Of a DNA stretch of 50,486 bases, positions 15,582 to 23,270 are shown piece by piece (within the stretch, counting starts at the first letter, position 1; every line of letters starts with the position of its first letter). The notes below the pieces were generated by a model. It was not told the origin of the DNA. It saw nothing but the letters and a program-made list of their open reading frames with translations, and did not search any database. Source of the DNA: Collinsella sp. AF02-46-1. Lineage in GTDB: Bacteria; Actinomycetota; Coriobacteriia; Coriobacteriales; Coriobacteriaceae. The position numbers and the translations under genes were made by a program. Location of the stretch: positions 1-50,486 of the forward strand of contig NZ_QSBV01000017.1 in the NCBI RefSeq assembly GCF_003465825.1. The letters are read 5' to 3'.

Positions 15582-17560
15582 TGTCGCAAGTGAGCAAGAC
15601 TTCGGTCATCCAGCCGGAGACTATACTGGACTTCATCGACGGCGTGACGCAGCGCAGGGACACCCCCGAGGAGCGAGTGCGCCAGGAAATCCTAAAGTCC
15701 CTCGTGCGTGAGTACGGTTACAAGAAGGAGCAGATCGGGGTCGAGGAGTCGATCAAGTTCGGCAGCAACCGAAAAGCGGTCGACGTCGCCATCTGGGAGC
15801 CGGGAAAAGCGCACACCCAGGAAAACATCCACATCATCGTCGAGTGCAAAGACCCCAAGACCAAGGCCAAAGGCAAAAAAGACGGCGTAGATCAAATGCA
15901 CTCCTATGCGTCTGCCTGCATGAACTCGACCTATGGCATGTGGACCAACGGCGACGAGTTGCTTACCTTCCGTTACGTGGTGGACGATGCCGGCAAGCGC
16001 GGCCCCGAGGCCGTGCCCGATCTGCCACATGCTGGTGGCGAGGTACCCGACGACGCGCCGCGCTTCGACCAGTTGCGCCCCGCCGCCAGTGACTCGCTGC
16101 TGTACTCGTTCCGCCGCTGTCACAACTACATCGCCGGAAACCAAGGCATCCAAAAGGCCGAGGCATTCCTTGAACTGCTCAAGATCATCTTCTGCAAAAT
16201 CCAGGATGAGCGCGACTCCGAGACGCCAACGTTCTACATCACGCCAACCGAGCGCCAGGGCGCCGCGGGTAAGAAGAAGTGCCGCAAGCGCATCGAGGCA
16301 CTCTTTGGAAACGTCAAGCAGTCGTACGAGACCATCTTCAAGGCCGACGAGCGCATCGCATTAACCGACGATGTGCTCGCCTACATCGTGGCGCAGCTGC
16401 AAATGTATTCCCTGCTCGAGAGCGACGTGGACGTTAAGGGCCACGCGTACGAGACAATCGTGGGCTCCAACCTGCGTGGTGACAAGGGCCAGTTCTTCAC
16501 GCCGCGCAACATGTGCCACATGATGGTGCGGATGGTCGACCCGTCCGAAAACGACGTCATCCTCGACCCCGCCATGGGCACCTGCGGCTTTTTGGTCACG
16601 GCCATGAATTACGTGCTTGAGAAGATCAGAGACTCCGTCGAGGTGAGCGGGCGCAGCAAAGCAGCCAAGCAAGAGGCTCTGATCGCGCGCAAGCGCGAGT
16701 TCCTGTCCAAGCATATCGTGGGCATCGACTTTGATCCCATCCTAGTGCGTGCCTCCAAGATGAATATGGTTATGAACAACGACGGCACCGGACAGCTGTT
16801 CCACGCCAACTCGCTCGAGCCGTTCTCGGGCTTTGAACCCAAACTGCAAAAGGCGCTGCGCCTGGACGCCGCCGACATTGCGGCAAATAAGGCGCTGCAG
16901 CCGGGGCACGGCGTTACGGCGATTATGACCAACCCACCTTTTGGCTCCAAGATTCCTATCGAAGACCCGGCGATTCTGGAATCCTTCGACCTTGGACACA
17001 CCTGGTCGTGGTCCGAGGAAGATGCCGAGTGGAGCATGGAACCCAAGCTCTTCTCATCTCAGCCGCCCGAGATCCTCTTCATCGAGCGGTGTATCCGCCT
17101 GCTTGAGCCCGGCGTGGGTGTGGCGGCGCTCGTCATTCCCAACGGCATCCTGGGCAACCCGGGTCTGGGCTACGTGCGCCAGTGGATTTTGCGCCATGCG
17201 CAGATCCTGGGTTCGGTAGACATGCACCCGGATGCGTTCCAACCCAACGTGGGCGTGCAGACATCCGTCCTTGTGCTGAGACGCTGGGACAGTGAGGAAG
17301 AGGCATACTGCAAGGACGGTACCTTCCAGGATTACAAGATATTTATGGCCATCTGTGACCACGTAGGGCACGACAAGCGTGGTCAGACCACCTATGTACG
17401 CGACGATGACGGCTACCCCATTGTGCAGGAGCAGACCACCGCGGTGACGGGCAACGTGGGCTCCGAAGAGGAGAGCAGCCACACCTCGAAGGAGCGCGTG
17501 GTGGACGACGAGACGATGGCGATCGCCGGCGCCTTCTTTGAATGGAGGCGAGACCAATGA
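15581..17560 (+). CDS. Nuclease-N6-adenine methylase fusion (BcgI-like RM subunit)
   Basis: A 659-residue protein joining an HsdR-N-type PD-(D/E)XK nuclease domain (about 25-135) to an HsdM-like methylase (about 180-620). The nuclease core is visible: Glu55/Glu56, Asp68 in AVDVAIW, and Glu88-Cys-Lys90 in IIVECK. The methylase has GQFFTPRNM (303-311), the SAM motif DPAMGTCGF (329-337) and the catalytic NPPF (451-454). No helicase subunit is encoded nearby. Nuclease plus methylase in one chain with a separate specificity chain is the architecture of BcgI, a type IIB enzyme. Alternatives are a type I methylase with an inactive N-terminal domain. The start overlaps the upstream stop. Confidence 0.88.
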   Translation: MSQVSKTSVIQPETILDFIDGVTQRRDTPEERVRQEILKSLVREYGYKKEQIGVEESIKFGSNRKAVDVAIWEPGKAHTQENIHIIVECKDPKTKAKGKKDGVDQMHSYASACMNSTYGMWTNGDELLTFRYVVDDAGKRGPEAVPDLPHAGGEVPDDAPRFDQLRPAASDSLLYSFRRCHNYIAGNQGIQKAEAFLELLKIIFCKIQDERDSETPTFYITPTERQGAAGKKKCRKRIEALFGNVKQSYETIFKADERIALTDDVLAYIVAQLQMYSLLESDVDVKGHAYETIVGSNLRGDKGQFFTPRNMCHMMVRMVDPSENDVILDPAMGTCGFLVTAMNYVLEKIRDSVEVSGRSKAAKQEALIARKREFLSKHIVGIDFDPILVRASKMNMVMNNDGTGQLFHANSLEPFSGFEPKLQKALRLDAADIAANKALQPGHGVTAIMTNPPFGSKIPIEDPAILESFDLGHTWSWSEEDAEWSMEPKLFSSQPPEILFIERCIRLLEPGVGVAALVIPNGILGNPGLGYVRQWILRHAQILGSVDMHPDAFQPNVGVQTSVLVLRRWDSEEEAYCKDGTFQDYKIFMAICDHVGHDKRGQTTYVRDDDGYPIVQEQTTAVTGNVGSEEESSHTSKERVVDDETMAIAGAFFEWRRDQ

Positions 17561-18957
17561 CGATCGCGCCTTTGGTGAAGAGCGTCCGACTTTCCACCGT
17601 GCTGGGCGGCGACGTGAGGCTCGAGGCGTCAACCTACCTGCGCGACGGGTACGGCTTCGTACGCCTTGCCAACCAGTGCGACAACCACAAGAGGCTCGGT
17701 GACCTTACCGACATTTGGCAGCCGAGCAGACTGACGGGGTATACCGTGCCGGAAGGCAAAGGGCTACCCTTCTTTACCGCCGGCCAGGTGTTCGAGGACT
17801 TTCCCCGAGTGAGGAAGTGGCTCGCCGCGCCTTTCGTGCCCCAGGCTGATTCTAGATTCGTCAATCAGGATTGGCTGCTGCTTTCGCGCTCGGGCGTGGT
17901 GGGCAACGTTACCGCCGTGTACCCGCATCACCTGAACAAGGTCATCACGGACGACCTGTTGCGCATCGAGCCGAAGGACCAAGACGAGTACGGCTGGCTC
18001 TACGCGTATATGAAGACGGACTTCTTCAAGCAGATCGCACGAGCGTCTCAGTACGGTCACATGATCAAGCACATCGAGGTGGCCCACGCCAACGAGTTTC
18101 CGGTCATCATGCCCGATGCGGCCACGCGCAAAGCCATCGGCGACAAAGCTGCCGAGGCTGTGCGCCTGCGCGGCGAGGCCTGGAAGCTGCGGGACGGGGC
18201 GTTTAAGCTGTTGGAGAAGGAGGTCGGTATTGCTTGTGAGGCAGAAAGTCCTGCAGGAACATGCGTGGTGAGTTTATCCAAAGTTATTGACAACAGATCG
18301 CGCCTTGATGCTGACAGTTATGCCGGCTCTATAAGCGCCGTAGACTCATTGGTTGACGTAATGGAGTATGCGCCACTTGCTGAACTTGTAGAGGACGTCG
18401 AAGAGCTTCCTCGCTTCAAGCGGTTTTATGGCGATTCCAACGTTCCCTTTGTGGGTGTGTCCGAGGTCTTTGACGTTAACACTCAACCGACAAAATTTGT
18501 TTACGCCAAGCTCATTAAAAACTGGGAGCGTTACATCCTAAAGCCGGGAACTCTCGTCATGGCATGTTCTGGTCAAAAGTACGGCATCCTAGGACGAGCT
18601 CTTTTGCTCACGGAGAATCATGAGGGAATGTTTGGCAGCAACCATCTGCTGAGAATCTATCCCGACGTTACAAAGATTCGAACTGGCTACCTGCTTGCTT
18701 TTCTGAACAGTCCCACCGTTGGCAGGCCGTCGGTCGTTCGTTGCGCATACGGAACCTCGGTGCCTCAACTTAGCCCTATCGATATCAAAAAAATTCGCGT
18801 TCCCCGTCTTGGCGCGGACGTCGAATCTGCCATCGCCGACCTTATGGACAGGAGCGTGAGCACCTCGGCCAAGGCTGACCAACTTGAGAACGAGGCTACC
18901 AAGCTGGCACAGGAGCAGGTCGATATCGCCATCGAGAAGGTTGTCTCCAACACCTAG
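17557..18957 (+). CDS. hsdS: Restriction specificity subunit (S), two target-recognition domains
   Basis: The start ATG overlaps the stop of the methylase gene (ATGA) and follows GGAGG by about eight bases. The 466-residue protein has two TRD halves: TRD1 (about 1-185) ending in GHMIKHIEVAHANEFPVIMPD, a helix (about 190-225, TRKAIGDKAAEAVRLRGEAWKL), TRD2 (about 235-420) with GTSVPQLSPIDIKKIRVPRLG, and a closing helix (DLMDRSVSTSAKADQLENEATKL). These halves each read part of a bipartite target. DNA from about 18220 to 18780 is visibly more AT-rich than the first half, consistent with TRD exchange. It should direct both methylation and cleavage by the upstream fusion protein. Confidence 0.9.
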   Translation: MTIAPLVKSVRLSTVLGGDVRLEASTYLRDGYGFVRLANQCDNHKRLGDLTDIWQPSRLTGYTVPEGKGLPFFTAGQVFEDFPRVRKWLAAPFVPQADSRFVNQDWLLLSRSGVVGNVTAVYPHHLNKVITDDLLRIEPKDQDEYGWLYAYMKTDFFKQIARASQYGHMIKHIEVAHANEFPVIMPDAATRKAIGDKAAEAVRLRGEAWKLRDGAFKLLEKEVGIACEAESPAGTCVVSLSKVIDNRSRLDADSYAGSISAVDSLVDVMEYAPLAELVEDVEELPRFKRFYGDSNVPFVGVSEVFDVNTQPTKFVYAKLIKNWERYILKPGTLVMACSGQKYGILGRALLLTENHEGMFGSNHLLRIYPDVTKIRTGYLLAFLNSPTVGRPSVVRCAYGTSVPQLSPIDIKKIRVPRLGADVESAIADLMDRSVSTSAKADQLENEATKLAQEQVDIAIEKVVSNT

Positions 18958-18999
18958 TGAGGCGACCTTTTAACCGCCGTTAAGCCTATAGCCTCAACA

Positions 19000-19112
19000 C
19001 AAACAAAATGCAACGCGTATCGTAGTAAGTTGGTTAACGGCATAGTGTGAGAATTCACACTTGGACATTTGATTAACGCTCGCACCCTGTCGGGTTCGAA
19101 TCCCAGCACTTT
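19000..19112 (+). pseudogene. Possible tRNA-derived remnant
   Basis: The stretch contains a D-loop-like AGTTGGTTAACGG, a hairpin AGTGTGA-gaat-TCACACT (19044-19061) where an anticodon arm would be, and a T-arm-like CGGGTTCGAATCCC (19090-19103). No convincing acceptor stem closes it. It may be a decayed tRNA or an integration scar next to tRNA-Gly. Confidence 0.3.
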
Positions 19113-19116
19113 ATTG

Positions 19117-19149
19117 AAAAAAGCACGGCACCGTGATGGTGCCGTGCTT
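19117..19149 (-). terminator. tRNA-Gly terminator
   Basis: An 11-bp perfect stem (AGCACGGCACC / GGTGCCGTGCT) with a 5-base loop and T6 on the minus strand, 12 bases beyond the tRNA-Gly CCA end. It may also slow plus-strand readthrough from the restriction operon. Confidence 0.85.
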
Positions 19150-19160
19150 GTGCTCTTAAC

Positions 19161-19235
19161 TGGAGCGGGCAACGGGACTCGAACCCGCGAGTGTCAGCTT
19201 GGGAAGCTGATGCCTTACCACTTGGCGATGCCCGC
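19161..19235 (-). tRNA. tRNA-Gly (CCC)
   Basis: A complete 75-nt cloverleaf: acceptor GCGGGCA pairs with TGCCCGC, D-arm GCCAAGTGGTAAGGC, anticodon loop TTCCCAA giving CCC, T-arm GCGGGTTCGAGTCCCGT, discriminator U and encoded CCA. Its 3' end is duplicated at 12924-12937 on the other side of the defence island. Confidence 0.95.
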
Positions 19236-19248
19236 TTGTGTGTTGGCT

Positions 19249-19278
19249 AGTATAACGCGGTTGTCTTGTTCGATACAA
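19249..19278 (-). promoter_or_regulatory. tRNA-Gly promoter
   Basis: On the minus strand, TTGTAT (19273-19278) and TATACT (19249-19254) are 18 bases apart, with the -10 about 14 bases before the tRNA 5' end. The rest of 19279-19532 holds the leader of the surface-protein gene and nothing else I can identify. Confidence 0.55.
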
Positions 19279-19532
19279 GGGTGTCGATGCTTGTTTTAGC
19301 TGTGGAGATTCGTTTGGAAAACATGTCAATTGTGGAGACGAGGACCTTTGACCTCCTGTTCTCCCTATCTTCTACCTGCACTTTTATCTGATTGTTGTAT
19401 TTGGGCTCGATTTGTCAGAAATCGGGCAAGCTTTTGGTCAGCTTCTGGTACCTACCCGCATGAACCATGGCGGTAGCCTCATCCCAAGCGCCGCGGCCTC
19501 CCCGTGCGGCGCACGAGGGATAAGGAGCAGCC

Positions 19533-22500
19533 ATGTCCAACGCACCCACGCACTCTGTCCACAGCGCAATCGCAACAGGTCCGCTGCTCCTGCTCCTCTT
19601 CCTGCTTTTCGGCTGCCTGGCACCGGGAGCCGCATTTGCCGTCGATGGCTACGACCAGCTCGGCTTCCGCACTATTAGCGATGATTGTGGGCCCTTCTTT
19701 ATCGGCAAGTATGAAGCTCAAGACGCCTCGATTGCCTACTGCATGAACCAGGAGCGCCCCGGCCCCACCAAGCCGGGCGGCCCATGGCTCAACTTTGATC
19801 AAGGCTGGGTGTGGCTCGACGACGAGTTCGCGGCAATCGTTTGTCACGGATATCCTACCGCCACGTCGTTTGGCGCTTACCATCTTTCACCCGATCGCGC
19901 CCGCGCCGCCACCCAGCTTGCCGTATGGATGCTCAACGGCACTACCCATGTCGACGGCACCTACTCCTACACGACCGCTCAGGGCAAAACCAAGAGTGGG
20001 CACTTTACCGCCGACGATGAAGTCGTGGCGGCTGCGCGATGGCTCCACGACAGCGCAAAATCAGGAAGCATCAAAGCCGCTCCGCACCGCGCGCGGCGCT
20101 ATTTAGGAACCGTATCGGGCGGCAGCAAACGTCAAGACATGCTCTATGTACTGCCGACGGTCTCTGTTTCCTTCCAAAAGCAGTCTGCAAACGCTGCCAT
20201 TACCAGCGGAAACAATACCTATGAGTTTGACGGGGCAACATTCGATGTTTTTGAGAGCGCCAGCGGCGCGCGTGTCGGCACCGTCCAGATGGACAGCAAC
20301 GGTCGAGCGCAGGCAGTACTTCTGCCCAACACGGCATACTACCTAGTTGAAACGAAGGCGCCGGCCGGCTATGTCCCCCGCCACGATCGTATTGCCTTTA
20401 CCACGGGGAATGACGGCGGGCGGGTCGCCATTGATGAACAACCTGGCACCATTACCTTGCGCATCGCAAAGCTCGATGCCGCGACGAATGCAGGCCCCCA
20501 AGTTGGAGCTTCGTTCGCAGGAGCAGAATTCGTGTGCGTATCACAATCAACCCCTGGATGGGCGCAAATCCTCACGACCGACGAAAGCGGTCGGGCCACT
20601 CTCGCCGATGTCCCCTTAGGAACCTTTACCATCTACGAATCAAAAGCCCCCGAGGGCTACCTGCCATCCAACGACAGCTGGACCTATACCGTTGGAGCCG
20701 ACCAGCTCGGCGATTCAGGCGTGGTCGAGATCGAATCTCGCGTTTCCGATATCCCCATTGCGTTTGACCTTGAGATTTCCAAATTCAAGGACTACGGCAA
20801 TAGCGACCAATCCGGCCTGGAGCAGCCGGCGGGAGGTGTTGTCTTTGAGGTTGTCAGCAACAGCTCTCAGCAGGTTGTTGGCACACTGACCACAAACATC
20901 TATGGCTTTGCCTCCACCAAAGATCAGTCAGAAGCATGGTTTGGCGCAGGCAAGCGACCCGCCGGTGTCCACGGAGCCATCCCATACGACCGCGCCGGCT
21001 ACACGGTTCGCGAGGTTCCGGAAACCGTCCCCGAGGGTTTTAAACGTGCAGGGGAATGGACCGTCGGGGCCAATCAGATTTCCGACGGCGCCGAGCTTCA
21101 ATATATCGTGGACAACCACGCTCTGTCGACGCATCTCCAGATTGTAAAACGCGATGCCCAAACAGGCGCTTCTGTTCCACTAGCCGGATTCACCTTCCAA
21201 CTCCTCGACAGCAATCACGAACCTGTCTCACAAACTTGCTGGTATCCAGCACATAACGTAATGGACACCTTTACGACTGACGCGACCGGGACCGTCACAC
21301 TGCCCGAATCGCTCGTGCCGGGCACCTATTATGTACGCGAAACCTCGGCCAAAGAGCCCTATCTTGTCGGCGAAGAGATCAAGGTAAACATACCCGCCGA
21401 CATGAACCTAACGCCCGTTGCAATCGCCTCGTATTATGACCACGCCGCGACCGGAAACATCAGGATCGTTAAAACCGATGCCGTAGACGGCAGCAGCCTA
21501 GCGGGCGCCATCTTTGAGATCCGTGCCTCGGGTGATATCGTGCGCCCCGACGGTAGCATTGCCGCGCTCGACGGTGAGACTGTTGCTACCGTCACAACGG
21601 ATGAAACTGGAGAAGCACGCGCGGACGACCTCCCGCTGGGATCTGGCACCGCACGCTACGAGGTTGTCGAGACTCAAGCGCCGGCCGGCTTCCTGCTCGA
21701 CCGAACGCCCCATATCGTAGACCTCGCTTATGCCGACCAGAAAACGCCCGTTGTGGAAGCACGGCTTAACGTATCCGACGATTACACTAAGGTTGATATC
21801 TCCAAGGTCGATGCAAGCGGTGAGCAGGAAGTGGAAGGCGCACAACTCACCTTATATGGTCCCGATAAAACCGAAATAGACTCCTGGACCTCATCCGACA
21901 AGCCGCACCGCGTCGAACATCTTGCACCCGGCACCTACTCGTTGCGCGAAATGATGTCTCCGCGGACCTATGACCTTGCCGAGGAGATAACGTTTGAAAT
22001 AAAGGATACGGGAGAAGTCCAATCTGTCGCGATGAAGGATGCGCCCATCGAGATCAAAGGACAGGTCGACAAGCGTCAGGAGCTTGTCCAACCTATCGGG
22101 AAGGGTCTGCTGGCCAACGGCGATGGTAAAAATCGCGCCGCAACGCAAACCAATACGGACGGACTTTTCTCCTATACCATCGACGCTCGAAACGATTCAG
22201 CTACCCGGGTTGATGAGTTCACAATTACCGATGATCTTGAGTGTGCCAAAGACGGCACGGCGAGATTCGTCTCAATCGAAACCCCCGTCGCCATCGGCGA
22301 CCTCAACGGTCTGTGCAACGTGTGGTATCGCACGACGCCGTTGGACTCGACAGACGTCGATGGGCCGGCAAACGCGACGCTTGACGATGGGCACGAAAAT
22401 CCTTGGCTTGAGTCCGACGAAGTAAAAGAGAGTCTGGGTGAGGATTGCCGCCTCGTCGATTACGACGGCTGGCACCTCTGGAAGGCGGATGTCTCGACCA

Positions 22501-22964
22501 CGGAATCCACCACACTCGAGGCGAAAGAACTTGACCTTGCATCCAATACCGTCGTAACGGGCATTCGCATTGAATACGGTGCAGTAGCCGCCGACTTTAC
22601 GACTCGAAGCGATGTGGATTCTTGGACCCGTGATGATCTCAAAGATGAGCACGACGACCTTGACGATGCCAAAGCAATCCTTGGCACAGACGCTCGGGGC
22701 GCAGCCGTGCACATGCAGGCAACGTCGGCTTATACGCCCCAAACCGCACTCACCAACAGCGCGCGCGTCGATCTTTGCCGCAACGGCGGCGGCGATAAAC
22801 TTGAGTCACATGACGAGGACCGTGTCATTCAACGCTGTACCCTACCGCAGGACCTACCGGCAACAGGATCAGTTCCCATCGCCGCCTGCATCACCGCGCT
22901 TCTGACCTCGGGTGCCGCAGCCTTATGGTTCGCTCGCCTTAGGTCGATCCCAGAGAAGCGCTAG
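19533..22964 (+). CDS. LPxTG surface adhesin with thioester domain and SpaA repeats
   Basis: This 1143-residue protein has a signal peptide (1-36), a thioester-type domain (about 45-205) with Cys70 in IAYCMNQ and Gln128 in AATQLAVW positioned to form the internal thioester, then about six SpaA/CnaB-type repeats (about 210-850; strands such as LRIAKLDAATN and IRIVKTDAVDG paired with YLVETKAPAGY and YEVVETQAPAGF). A different domain (about 855-1095) precedes LPATG (1108-1112), a hydrophobic helix and RSIPEKR. Known thioester adhesins bind host proteins covalently; that is likely here. AAGGAG precedes the ATG. No sortase gene is in the window, so a housekeeping sortase must anchor it. Confidence 0.9.
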   Translation: MSNAPTHSVHSAIATGPLLLLLFLLFGCLAPGAAFAVDGYDQLGFRTISDDCGPFFIGKYEAQDASIAYCMNQERPGPTKPGGPWLNFDQGWVWLDDEFAAIVCHGYPTATSFGAYHLSPDRARAATQLAVWMLNGTTHVDGTYSYTTAQGKTKSGHFTADDEVVAAARWLHDSAKSGSIKAAPHRARRYLGTVSGGSKRQDMLYVLPTVSVSFQKQSANAAITSGNNTYEFDGATFDVFESASGARVGTVQMDSNGRAQAVLLPNTAYYLVETKAPAGYVPRHDRIAFTTGNDGGRVAIDEQPGTITLRIAKLDAATNAGPQVGASFAGAEFVCVSQSTPGWAQILTTDESGRATLADVPLGTFTIYESKAPEGYLPSNDSWTYTVGADQLGDSGVVEIESRVSDIPIAFDLEISKFKDYGNSDQSGLEQPAGGVVFEVVSNSSQQVVGTLTTNIYGFASTKDQSEAWFGAGKRPAGVHGAIPYDRAGYTVREVPETVPEGFKRAGEWTVGANQISDGAELQYIVDNHALSTHLQIVKRDAQTGASVPLAGFTFQLLDSNHEPVSQTCWYPAHNVMDTFTTDATGTVTLPESLVPGTYYVRETSAKEPYLVGEEIKVNIPADMNLTPVAIASYYDHAATGNIRIVKTDAVDGSSLAGAIFEIRASGDIVRPDGSIAALDGETVATVTTDETGEARADDLPLGSGTARYEVVETQAPAGFLLDRTPHIVDLAYADQKTPVVEARLNVSDDYTKVDISKVDASGEQEVEGAQLTLYGPDKTEIDSWTSSDKPHRVEHLAPGTYSLREMMSPRTYDLAEEITFEIKDTGEVQSVAMKDAPIEIKGQVDKRQELVQPIGKGLLANGDGKNRAATQTNTDGLFSYTIDARNDSATRVDEFTITDDLECAKDGTARFVSIETPVAIGDLNGLCNVWYRTTPLDSTDVDGPANATLDDGHENPWLESDEVKESLGEDCRLVDYDGWHLWKADVSTTESTTLEAKELDLASNTVVTGIRIEYGAVAADFTTRSDVDSWTRDDLKDEHDDLDDAKAILGTDARGAAVHMQATSAYTPQTALTNSARVDLCRNGGGDKLESHDEDRVIQRCTLPQDLPATGSVPIAACITALLTSGAAALWFARLRSIPEKR

Positions 22965-22970
22965 CGCGAT

Positions 22971-23009
22971 AAAAAAGCGGGCGAGCCAGTCCCCCGGCTC
23001 GCCCGCTTT
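22971..23009. terminator. Bidirectional terminator between convergent genes
   Basis: A 13-bp stem (AAGCGGGCGAGCC / GGCTCGCCCGCTT) with an 8-base loop. T6 lies on the minus side and TTTC on the plus side, so it serves the minus-strand gene ending at 23031 best and probably the adhesin too. Confidence 0.85.
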
Positions 23010-23030
23010 CAATCATGTAAATCGCCGTAT

Positions 23031-23249
23031 CTACTCTGCAGACGAAGATCCACCATCAACGATTGCCTGCTCGGACTCAGGAATCCCATCGGCACCCGTG
23101 CTCTGTTCTTGCTCCACCTCTTCGCTGATTGCGGAGGCGGGGGTCGAGCCCTTCGCACCCACGATGTAGGCAGCCCCAAATCCTAACGCAATGGCGATCA
23201 AGGTCAAAATCACGTAGACAGGCCAATGGCGCTTAATATACGAAAACAC
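23031..23249 (-). CDS. Small single-pass membrane protein
   Basis: A 72-residue protein with one transmembrane helix (about 11-31, VYVILTLIAIALGFGAAYIVG) and an acidic Ser/Glu-rich tail (EEVEQEQSTGADGIPESEQ). No family recognised. It begins 22 bases after the stop of the M28-like gene and ends before a strong terminator, so the two probably form an operon. The acidic tail resembles the acidic insert of its neighbour in composition, which hints at a shared location. Confidence 0.7.
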   Translation of the reverse strand: MFSYIKRHWPVYVILTLIAIALGFGAAYIVGAKGSTPASAISEEVEQEQSTGADGIPESEQAIVDGGSSSAE

Positions 23250-23270
23250 GTTGACTCCTTAGAGCTCCGT

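Noticed and set aside
20200..22100. Recombination-prone DNA repeats in the adhesin
   Set aside because: The SpaA-type domains are similar as proteins but the DNA of each is quite different, so there are no long direct repeats.
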